Below are positions 1 to 4,373 of a DNA stretch of 8,997 nucleotides, in pieces. The stretch covers positions 1 through 8,997 of the forward strand of contig JAITFV010000316.1 in the NCBI GenBank assembly GCA_031281115.1. Reading direction: 5' to 3'. Each line of letters opens with the position of its first letter. Position 1 is the stretch's first letter. A program made the position numbers and the translations under genes. The DNA comes from Oscillospiraceae bacterium. Its GTDB lineage: Bacteria > Bacillota > Clostridia > Oscillospirales > Ruminococcaceae. The notes beneath the pieces are model-generated. The model was not told the origin of the DNA. It saw only the letters and a program-made list of their open reading frames with translations, and did not search any database.

Positions 1-7
1 ACAGCGC

Positions 8-27
8 CCGCTGCGCTCACGCAGCGG
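8..27. repeat. Short inverted repeat (hairpin) at window edge
   Basis: CCGCTGCG (8-15) pairs perfectly with CGCAGCGG (20-27) around a 4-base loop. No T-run follows on either strand, so it is not a convincing intrinsic terminator. No gene can be supported in bases 1-136. This stretch holds only this hairpin and the longer one at 33-72. Confidence 0.5.
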
Positions 28-32
28 AAACC

Positions 33-72
33 CGTTTAAATTGAAACTGTGAAACAGTTTTCAATTTAAACG
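33..72. repeat. Long AT-rich inverted repeat
   Basis: A 13-base arm (33-45) is perfectly complementary to 60-72. The pairing continues inward with AACTG/CAGTT if one extra T in the right arm is bulged out, leaving a loop of about 5 bases. The stem is about 17 bp. It is not followed by a poly-U tract in either direction, so a dispersed non-coding repeat or a folded RNA element is as likely as a terminator. Confidence 0.55.
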
Positions 73-152
73 ATTATGGCACGGCTATTCAACGAAGCAT
101 GATGGAAAATTTATCTAAAATCTGCCGCAAACGGAGTTGGTGAAATCATCTA

Positions 153-181
153 TTGACATTACAAATTATATGCTGTATTAT
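153..181 (+). promoter_or_regulatory. Candidate sigma-A promoter, possibly leaderless
   Basis: TTGACA (153-158, perfect -35) is followed by a 17-base spacer and TATTAT (176-181, 5 of 6 matches to the -10). The expected +1 is about 7 bases after the -10, at A188, which is the first base of the ATG of the downstream gene. No Shine-Dalgarno-like sequence lies between the -10 and the ATG. The promoter match is seen directly; the leaderless reading is inference. Confidence 0.55.
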
Positions 182-187
182 GTAAAT

Positions 188-760
188 ATGGATATTAATC
201 AAATAGAAGCGGCGTATGAACGCATTGTTGAGGGAATCAAAGCAGAATTTGCAAAAGTAGTCCGGGAGTTTAATATTACCGGGCTTGATTTGCTTTTCCT
301 TGATAACATAAAATACAGGGTGAAGTTTAACAAAGACGTCCCTACGGAAGCTTTCGATTTACGTGTAAGGATAGCGGATAGCGGCGGTTTCGCTAAAATT
401 GAAACTGCCGAGCTTGCTGTAATGACCGAAAAAATCGAAGCGTACATAAAACATAATGAGGGATTAACTATAAAACTGCGGAACAAATTCAGGTTTTTAC
501 TGCGTTTTGAGGTCGGGCATTATCTGTATTTCAGAAAATTTGAAGAAGACGGCGCCTTATATGCCGATTTTTCAAAGGCGATGGGAAAATACGAGGCAGA
601 CTTGGCGGAGTTCAACGGGCTTTGCAGCGCAAGTGAATTTTCCGCGCGGGAGCGTATTGAGAAATACTTTGAAATTGACTTCAACGCCTGGTCTGCAAAT
701 AAAGTCGGGCTCGCGGCAGAAATGCTTATCGAGTTTGATAATAATATAAGAAGACCTTGA
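188..760 (+). CDS. Hypothetical protein, paralogue 1 of a tandem pair (190 aa)
   Basis: I do not recognise this family with confidence. ATG 188 is chosen because the protein then aligns end to end with its neighbour at 845-1417 (both begin MDIN and are 190 residues). The frame is open back to a TTG at 137, but those 17 extra codons run through a good -35/-10 pair and are not conserved in the paralogue. No signal peptide or membrane segment is visible, so it is probably cytoplasmic. The most conserved blocks are 'TAELAVMTEKIE' (73-84), 'RFEVGHYLYFR' (106-116) and 'EIDFNAWSANKVGLAAE' (162-178). FEVGH (107-111) resembles an HExxH zinc-peptidase helix with the first His replaced by Phe, and the later Y-x-E-I...AN block recalls the third-ligand region of small phage-like metallopeptidases. 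This is a weak inference. The middle region (120-158) is charged and variable. The gene is probably co-transcribed with its paralogue. Confidence 0.8.
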   Translation: MDINQIEAAYERIVEGIKAEFAKVVREFNITGLDLLFLDNIKYRVKFNKDVPTEAFDLRVRIADSGGFAKIETAELAVMTEKIEAYIKHNEGLTIKLRNKFRFLLRFEVGHYLYFRKFEEDGALYADFSKAMGKYEADLAEFNGLCSASEFSARERIEKYFEIDFNAWSANKVGLAAEMLIEFDNNIRRP

Positions 761-800
761 TTAATAGTCCTTTTAAAAAGCTATTTTACATCAATGCGCT

Positions 801-828
801 GTAGGGAACGCATTCATGCGTTCCCTAC
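801..828. repeat. Near-perfect 28-base palindromic repeat
   Basis: GTAGGGAACGCAT (801-813) is perfectly complementary to 816-828, leaving only TC in the centre: a 13-bp stem. It lies between the two paralogues, three bases before the Shine-Dalgarno of the second. Its right end, CGTTCCCTACAT, recurs at 1512-1523 downstream of the second gene, so it looks like a member of a short dispersed repeat family. As RNA it would fold next to the ribosome binding site and could affect translation of the second gene. Confidence 0.75.
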
Positions 829-830
829 AT

Positions 831-837
831 GGGGGAG
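831..837 (+). promoter_or_regulatory. Ribosome binding site deciding the start of paralogue 2
   Basis: GGGGGAG lies 7 bases before ATG 845. This, together with alignment to the first paralogue, rules out the upstream in-frame ATG at 794, which would translate the palindrome at 801-828. Confidence 0.75.
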
Positions 838-844
838 CAATAAT

Positions 845-1417
845 ATGGACATTAATAAAATGGAAGCGGCTTATGAACGCATCGCTGACGGAATTAAAAC
901 AGAATTTGCGAAAATAACCCGGGAATTTAATATTACCGGGTTGGATTTAATTTTCCTTGATAATATAAAGTACAGAAGGAAATTCAATAAAGACCTCCCT
1001 GTGGATGTTTTCGATTTGCGGGTTAAAATCGTTGACGATAGCGGTTCAGCTAAAATAGAAACCGCCGAGCTTGCGGTAATGACCGAGAAAATCGAGGAGT
1101 ACATAAAGCATAACGAGGGCTTATCTATCAAGCTGCAAAAGAAATTCAGGTTTGTTCTGCGTTTTGAGGTCGGGCATTATTTGTATTTCCGCGAGTTCGA
1201 GGAAGGAAATGCTGCATATAAAGATTTTGAGGATGCGATGGTTCAGTACGAGGAGGATATAGGAAAGTTCAACGAACTCGTCAGTGTGAGCGATTTTACG
1301 ACGCGGGAACGGATTACCAAGTACTACGAGATTGACTTCAACGCCTGGTCTGCAAATAAAGTCGGGCTTGCGGCGGAAACGCTGATTGAATTTGATAATA
1401 ATATTGTAATACCATAG
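845..1417 (+). CDS. Hypothetical protein, paralogue 2 of a tandem pair (190 aa)
   Basis: This is a tandem duplicate of the 188-760 product. By hand alignment, 143 of 190 residues are identical (about 75%) with no gaps. Function is unknown. The differences cluster at 51-70 and 121-153, while 71-80, 101-120 and 160-186 are nearly invariant, which suggests those blocks are the functional core and that both copies are under protein-level selection. The RFEVGHYLYFR motif (106-116) and the NAWSANKVGL motif (166-175) are kept, including Phe where a zinc-peptidase HExxH would have its first His. The C-terminal end reads IVIP against IRRP in the first copy. No membrane segment or signal peptide is seen. 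It has its own strong ribosome binding site. No strong separate promoter is visible in the 84-base gap, so it may depend on the promoter at 153-181. Transcription probably stops at the palindrome at 1559-1590. Confidence 0.82.
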   Translation: MDINKMEAAYERIADGIKTEFAKITREFNITGLDLIFLDNIKYRRKFNKDLPVDVFDLRVKIVDDSGSAKIETAELAVMTEKIEEYIKHNEGLSIKLQKKFRFVLRFEVGHYLYFREFEEGNAAYKDFEDAMVQYEEDIGKFNELVSVSDFTTRERITKYYEIDFNAWSANKVGLAAETLIEFDNNIVIP

Positions 1418-1495
1418 CAGGAAGCTGTAGTATGCAAGCGTGTTTATTTGTAAACAGCAGGCACAGCCGTAATCAGATTAACTTGTCGTTTTTTC

Positions 1496-1523
1496 GGAAC
1501 GCCGAGGGCGTCGTTCCCTACAT
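1496..1523. repeat. Degenerate copy of the GTTCCCTAC repeat
   Basis: GGAACG (1496-1501) pairs with CGTTCC (1512-1517), and inside it ACGCC (1499-1503) can pair with GGCGT (1507-1511). The 12 bases at 1512-1523 are identical to 819-830 of the palindrome between the paralogues. This suggests a related repeat on each side of the second paralogue. Apart from this, the 155-base gap 1418-1572 holds only a weak TGTTTA/TAAACA hairpin at 1441-1456 and the start of the terminator. Confidence 0.5.
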
Positions 1524-1558
1524 TCTATATCAATACATATATCTAACATAACTCAACA

Positions 1559-1590
1559 GAAAACGAGAAGAATTAATTCTTCTCGTTTTC
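1559..1590. terminator. Bidirectional terminator, perfect 32-base palindrome
   Basis: The arm GAAAACGAGAAGAATT (1559-1574) is perfectly complementary to 1575-1590. In RNA the useful stem is CGAGAAGAA/TTCTTCTCG with a TTAA loop. It is followed on the + strand by TTTTCGTTTTC and on the - strand by TTTTCTGTT, so it can terminate both the paralogue pair and the convergent RHH gene. The TAA stop codon of the RHH gene (1573-1575) sits exactly at its centre. Confidence 0.8.
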
Positions 1591-1764
1591 GTTTTCTGCT
1601 TCCTTGTAATTATCCAGCGCATATTCACAGCACTGCAGAACCAGCGAATTAAAAGAAATATCGTGTTTTCCCTTAAACTCCATCATTCGGTCAAGTAATT
1701 CTTCATTAAATCTAATCGGTTTTGAAATATTTGTTCTCTTGTAGTTTTTATTAATGTTAAACAT
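1573..1764 (-). CDS. Small ribbon-helix-helix-like (Arc/CopG-type) protein, 63 aa
   Basis: This is probably a small DNA-binding protein. The stretch 'NISKPIRFNEELLDRMMEF' (12-30) followed by 'ISFNSLVLQCCEYALDNY' (36-53) fits the beta-strand, helix, turn, helix pattern of RHH proteins, where the strand (PIRF) would insert in the major groove. Length is typical for Arc/CopG-like antitoxins and plasmid or phage repressors. ATG 1764 is chosen because GGAGG (complement of 1772-1776) lies 7 bases upstream; the longer frame from ATG 1782 would include that site as coding sequence. The C-terminus is a charged tail (EAENENEKN) encoded by the left arm of the terminator. No obvious toxin partner is next to it on the same strand. 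The divergent neighbour at 1867 could be a partner or target. The RHH assignment rests on pattern, not on a search. Confidence 0.7.
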   Translation of the reverse strand: MFNINKNYKRTNISKPIRFNEELLDRMMEFKGKHDISFNSLVLQCCEYALDNYKEAENENEKN

Positions 1765-1783
1765 ATTTTTTCCTCCAGTCATA

Positions 1784-1816
1784 TTGACAATATAACATAA
1801 TTATGATATTCTTAAT
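1784..1816. promoter_or_regulatory. Divergent control region with overlapping promoters and a palindrome
   Basis: On the + strand TTGACA (1784-1789), 17 bases, TATTCT (1807-1812) points at the 1867 gene. On the - strand TTAAGA (1815-1810), 17 bases, TATTGT (1792-1787) points at the RHH gene, a weaker match. The two promoters face each other over the same bases. Between them is a perfect 10-base palindrome CATAATTATG (1796-1805) that extends imperfectly to 1792-1809. This is a plausible operator for the RHH protein. The + strand promoter is the more convincing of the two. Confidence 0.45.
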
Positions 1817-1866
1817 ACTATTACTTATGCTATTATATTAGAGAGTAAATTTGGAGGCATTAAATT

Positions 1867-2112
1867 ATGAATATACATATAAATAAAAAAACCAAAACTA
1901 TCGGACAAATTGCAAGAGAAATAGAATCATTAAACGGAATTGAATATAAAATAATCGAAGAACTGATGACCTGCATAAATGATTTATATCAGGGTTGTAT
2001 TTTCTGTGATTCGGGGGCAAAAATCGTCAGAATCGGGAAGTACGGAGCCTGCCGCGCTTGCATTGAACGGCTGAAAAACGCTAATGACGGCGACTTCCTT
2101 TATCCTATTTAA
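1867..2112 (+). CDS. Small zinc-ribbon-like protein, 81 aa, function unknown
   Basis: I do not recognise the family. Residues 1-40 look helical and carry no clear motif. Residues 44-65 contain C-I-F-C...C-R-A-C, that is CxxC (44, 47) and CxxC (62, 65) separated by 14 residues, a four-cysteine zinc-binding arrangement. The string 'GCIFCDSGAKIV...GACRACIERLK' resembles the C-terminal zinc ribbon that follows the DNA-binding domain in some clostridial AbrB-like regulators, but no AbrB swapped-hairpin domain is visible here. The start is supported by GGAGG at 1853-1857, 9 bases before the ATG. It is divergent from the RHH gene and 73 bases upstream of the antitoxin gene, which has its own promoter. 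A regulatory role is inference only. Confidence 0.7.
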   Translation: MNIHINKKTKTIGQIAREIESLNGIEYKIIEELMTCINDLYQGCIFCDSGAKIVRIGKYGACRACIERLKNANDGDFLYPI

Positions 2113-2133
2113 TTCGGGAATATTTTTAACGTA

Positions 2134-2162
2134 TTGACAACGTAAGCGATTTGATGTATAAT
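2134..2162 (+). promoter_or_regulatory. Consensus sigma-A promoter of the toxin-antitoxin operon
   Basis: TTGACA (2134-2139), a 17-base spacer and TATAAT (2157-2162) match both consensus hexamers exactly. Transcription should start near 2169-2170, giving a leader of about 17 bases that contains AGGAGG (2173-2178), 7 bases before ATG 2186. Confidence 0.88.
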
Positions 2163-2170
2163 GTAAGCGA
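2142..2170 (+). promoter_or_regulatory. Candidate autoregulatory operator, paired direct repeat
   Basis: GTAAGCGA occurs at 2142-2149 and again at 2163-2170, 21 bases apart, or two helical turns. One copy lies in the promoter spacer and the other just after the -10 over the expected start of transcription. Type II antitoxins of the RelB/DinJ class repress their own promoters through ribbon-helix-helix dimers, so two same-face half-sites flanking the -10 are what such an operator would look like. Confidence 0.6.
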
Positions 2171-2185
2171 GTAGGAGGTGTTTTT

Positions 2186-2452
2186 ATGGCTACAACAAGT
2201 GTCACCATTCGCATGGACGAAGATTTAAAAAAGCAAGCCGAAATATTATTTAACGAGATAGGAATGAACATGACCACAGCTTTCACGGTTTTTGCAAAAG
2301 CCGCCGTCAGGCAGCAAAAGATTCCTTTTGAGCTTGAAGCAGACCCATTTTATTCGGAGGTGAATATGGAGCGGCTGCGCAAAGCTGTTGATGGTCTTAA
2401 TGCCGGAAAGTGGACAGAGCATGAATTAATTGAGGTTAGCGACGATGATTAA
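2186..2452 (+). CDS. RelB/DinJ family antitoxin
   Basis: This is the antitoxin of a type II toxin-antitoxin pair. It would bind and neutralise the toxin encoded directly downstream and repress the operon. The N-terminus 'TTSVTIRMDEDLKKQAE' (3-19) is the typical RelB/DinJ ribbon-helix-helix strand and first helix, continued by 'IGMNMTTAFTVFAKAAV' (25-41). Then comes the conserved 'Q-K-I-P-F-E' block (44-49), where DinJ proteins move into the toxin-binding C-terminal half. Its 88-residue length is usual for the family. The start is fixed by AGGAGG 7 bases upstream. The gene overlaps the toxin start by 8 bases, a sign of translational coupling. The C-terminus ends in an acidic run (SDDD), suited to contact with the basic toxin. 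Confidence 0.93.
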   Translation: MATTSVTIRMDEDLKKQAEILFNEIGMNMTTAFTVFAKAAVRQQKIPFELEADPFYSEVNMERLRKAVDGLNAGKWTEHELIEVSDDD

Positions 2453-2708
2453 AGCATGGTTTGATACAGCATGGGAGGAATATCTTTATTGGCAGAAACA
2501 AGATAAGAAGACGCTTAAAAAGATAAACGAGCTTCTCAAAGATATTGACAGAAACGGCTATGCCGGTATCGGAAAGCCTGAGATGCTGAAGGGTAATTTA
2601 TCCGGTTTTTGCAGCAGACAAATTGATGAAAAGAATCGTTTTGTTTATCGTATTGCAGAAAACAGAATCGAAATAGCTCAATGCGGCTCTCATTACAGGG
2701 ATAAATAA
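2445..2708 (+). CDS. yoeB: YoeB/Txe family toxin, ribosome-dependent mRNA interferase
   Basis: This is a ribosome-associated endoribonuclease that cuts mRNA during translation and arrests growth when its antitoxin is lost. The 87-residue protein lines up with E. coli YoeB almost position for position: 'EYLYWQ' (12-17), 'KKINELLKDI' (25-34), 'GKPEMLKGNLSGFCSRQI' (43-60), and 'GSHY' (81-84). Residues corresponding to catalytic Glu46, Arg65 and His83 of E. coli YoeB are all present at the same numbers, as is Tyr84, so the toxin looks active. Position 59, Arg in E. coli, is Gln here. ATG 2445 is chosen over the upstream in-frame ATG at 2430 because it gives the family's usual N-terminus and has GAGG (2432-2435) at suitable spacing. 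It overlaps the antitoxin stop codon by 8 bases. Confidence 0.95.
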   Translation: MIKAWFDTAWEEYLYWQKQDKKTLKKINELLKDIDRNGYAGIGKPEMLKGNLSGFCSRQIDEKNRFVYRIAENRIEIAQCGSHYRDK

Positions 2709-2714
2709 AATTAT

Positions 2715-2737
2715 GGGCGGCACTGCGCTTGCCGCCC
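2715..2737. terminator. Terminator-like hairpin between convergent operons
   Basis: GGGCGGCA (2715-2722) pairs with TGCCGCCC (2730-2737) around a 7-base loop. On the - strand the stem is followed by ATAATTTTATTTAT, a moderately U-rich tail, so it fits best as the end of the spoIIIA transcript, whose last stop codon is 35 bases upstream. On the + strand the tail (TCATCTTCG) is poor, so stopping of the toxin-antitoxin transcript would be weaker. Confidence 0.65.
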
Positions 2738-2771
2738 TCATCTTCGTACCAAAATCTAATAAATTTTAGCG

Positions 2772-3371
2772 TCAATTAATTTCCACAATCGTTATATTCT
2801 CCGCAGCCACGCTGACTTCCGAGAGCAGCGTGCTTTTTATTGCCGCCGCGCCCGCCGCGTCAAGCCCGTCGGTCTTAACGATAATATTCACGCCTCGGTC
2901 GGAGATGTAAACAAGCGCATCTGCGAAACCTTGCGCCTTAAGCAGATTTTCCACTCTTGTTTCGCTTTCTATGTTGTTGCTGAGCCGTTCGGCGTTTCGC
3001 GCCATAACCTCAAGCGCTTCGCCTCTCGCGTCGCCGCCGCTGAACATCGCTTCAAGAAACTCTTTCGCTTCATCGCGGCTTTCCTGCAAATCCATGCGCG
3101 CCTGCGTAAAATACGCACGGACTTCGTCAGATATATTAGGCGAGTTGCTCATTGAAACAAAAGCCGCATCGCCGTAATATACGCCGCGCACCTCCTCGTT
3201 TTCAGGCAGAATCAGGTTCTCGGGGGTATTCGCGGTGCTCGCGTAAATATAGTTGACATAAATCGCCACACCGAGCAGAAGCGTCAGCCCCGTGACAATG
3301 ATTTGCTTTTTCCCGATAATCGCGTTGATTCGGGGACGTTTTAATTTGCGTAAAATTTTCGGTTTTCTCAT
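2772..3371 (-). CDS. spoIIIAH: Stage III sporulation protein AH (SpoIIIAH)
   Basis: This is the mother-cell ring component that meets SpoIIQ in the space between the two forespore membranes. Residues 1-23 are basic and cytoplasmic. A single membrane segment follows (about 24-43, 'IIVTGLTLLLGVAIYVNYIY'). The rest is extracytoplasmic: a linker with 'YYGDAAFVS' (65-73), the helical region 'YFTQARMDLQESRDEAKEFL' (87-106) typical of the family, and a C-terminal domain (about 136-199) of the EscJ/YscJ ring-building type. Its 199 residues compare with about 218 in B. subtilis. AAGGAG lies 7 bases before ATG 3371. It is last in the operon, 29 bases after spoIIIAG. Confidence 0.93.
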   Translation of the reverse strand: MRKPKILRKLKRPRINAIIGKKQIIVTGLTLLLGVAIYVNYIYASTANTPENLILPENEEVRGVYYGDAAFVSMSNSPNISDEVRAYFTQARMDLQESRDEAKEFLEAMFSGGDARGEALEVMARNAERLSNNIESETRVENLLKAQGFADALVYISDRGVNIIVKTDGLDAAGAAAIKSTLLSEVSVAAENITIVEIN

Positions 3372-3400
3372 GTCGGTTCTCCTTAATTGTGCAATGTTCG

Positions 3401-3793
3401 TTAGTATACCACGCTTACTCTCGCTGTGCTGATTCCGAGAGCTTTTGACACGGTTTCAACCACCTTTTGTTTTATAAACACATCATCGCCACCCCCGCAG
3501 ACTACCGCCACCCCGCGCACCTGCCCGTTACCGTCAAGCGTCACCATGACCTTCACGCTGCCGACTCCGCTGATTTCTGAAATGATTTCTTCCAGCCGTT
3601 CTTCAAGCTGCTGCGTACAGGTGCTGTCGCTGAGCGTGATTCCCGCATCACCTGCCCTTTCTCTGCCCCCGCCGAAGCTGAACAGCTCCGAAAATAAAAT
3701 CAACAGAATCAGCGCGAACCCGGCTGCGATGATGATTTTTACTGCCTTATCGCTTTTTAAGAGCGAAGATATACTTTTTATTTCTTTTTTCAT
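3401..3793 (-). CDS. spoIIIAG: Stage III sporulation protein AG (SpoIIIAG), unusually short
   Basis: SpoIIIAG forms a large ring in the mother-cell side of the A-Q channel. This copy is 130 residues, against about 229 in B. subtilis. It has a basic N-terminus, a membrane segment (about 18-38), then a ring-building motif: 'LEEIISEISGVGSVKVMVTL' (67-86) is the family's first half and 'VRGVAVVCGGGDD' (92-104) through 'VSKALGISTARVSVV' (115-129) the second half. In B. subtilis-type proteins these halves are separated by a long insertion that forms a beta-triangle. Here only 'DGNGQ' joins them. ATG 3793 is chosen because AAAGG lies 8 bases upstream. The frame is open further back to a TTG at 3913, but that would overlap spoIIIAF by 71 bases and lacks a ribosome site. 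It lies 49 bases after spoIIIAF. Confidence 0.88.
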   Translation of the reverse strand: MKKEIKSISSLLKSDKAVKIIIAAGFALILLILFSELFSFGGGRERAGDAGITLSDSTCTQQLEERLEEIISEISGVGSVKVMVTLDGNGQVRGVAVVCGGGDDVFIKQKVVETVSKALGISTARVSVVY

Positions 3794-3842
3794 TTGCTTT
3801 ACCTTTGTTTTCGCTCTGTCATGAGCGAGGTGGCGGAATTGT

Positions 3843-4373
3843 CTAATCAAGCCGGGGTATTGCCCATTCCGGAATCGGCGGTATAGCGCGCTCCGGCTCG
3901 GTGTCTGCTTCAATCGTTACTTTTATTCCTCTGCCTGCTTCCCGCTCCGTCAGCGCCGAAGCCCGCGTGAAATCCGCTTCCGGCGGCAGAACAAGCCGTA
4001 TTTCATTAATAGATATGCTGTACAAACCTGAAATATTAACAATTACGTAAATTTTAGACGGATATATTTCTTCTTTTTCGAGAATCTCACGCACCCGCGC
4101 AGACAGCTCTTCCGCAACCGCCCGCTTCCTTGCGCTTGTCACCTGCTCAGAAAAGTCGATGAAACCTGCTTCCGAGCCGAATTCTACGCCTGTGAACTCA
4201 TCAAAATTTATATCAGCGCCCGAAACTAACGAAATTACAGCGGTAATAAAAAAGCAGGAAATCAAAAAGCTGATTTGCTTTTTAAAATTATTCTCAGGCA
4301 CGAGCATACGGAACAAGGCGGTCGCCGCCGCTACGAAGCAGATGTTCAATAAGATTGCTCTGATTTTAACCAC
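3843..4373 (-). CDS. spoIIIAF: Stage III sporulation protein AF (SpoIIIAF)
   Basis: This is a membrane component of the SpoIIIA complex. It has two N-terminal membrane segments (about 5-25 and 33-51) joined by the family's characteristic 'LVPENNFKKQISFL' (24-37), then an extracytoplasmic domain of about 125 residues containing 'IYPSKIYVIVNISGLYSISINE' spread over 103-124, with a probable ring-building-type fold. The C-terminus is proline-rich. Its 176 residues compare with about 206 in B. subtilis. The start is GTG 4373, which overlaps the TAA stop of spoIIIAE by 8 bases. The G-rich run that codes the end of SpoIIIAE (GGCGGGGGTGG) sits just before it and may serve as ribosome site. The N-terminus fits family members, so the GTG is preferred over any internal start. 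Confidence 0.9.
   Translation of the reverse strand: MVKIRAILLNICFVAAATALFRMLVPENNFKKQISFLISCFFITAVISLVSGADINFDEFTGVEFGSEAGFIDFSEQVTSARKRAVAEELSARVREILEKEEIYPSKIYVIVNISGLYSISINEIRLVLPPEADFTRASALTEREAGRGIKVTIEADTEPERAIPPIPEWAIPRLD

Noticed and set aside
137..187. TTG-initiated extension of paralogue 1
   Set aside because: The extra codons cross a good -35/-10 pair, are not matched in the paralogue, and the nearby CGGAG is directly against the TTG, too close to act as a ribosome site.
199..486. Antisense open frame, with a similar one at 871-1131
   Set aside because: The two resemble each other only because they are the reverse strands of paralogous genes. There are no ribosome sites and the sense proteins explain the conservation.
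762..788. Possible terminator between the two paralogues
   Set aside because: The AATAG/CTATT pairing around a CTTTT/AAAAG core needs a bulge and a very tight loop and has a poor tail, so it is too weak to call.
794..844. ATG-initiated extension of paralogue 2
   Set aside because: It would translate the palindromic repeat at 801-828. GGGGGAG before ATG 845 and the alignment with the first copy support the later start.
2931..3177. Open frames on the + strand opposite spoIIIAH, and similar ones opposite the other spoIIIA genes
   Set aside because: They are opposite-strand shadows of well-recognised proteins, with arginine/serine-rich translations and no ribosome sites.
3794..3913. TTG-initiated 40-residue extension of SpoIIIAG
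   Set aside because: It overlaps spoIIIAF, has no ribosome site and does not resemble a SpoIIIAG N-terminus. ATG 3793 has AAAGG at good spacing.
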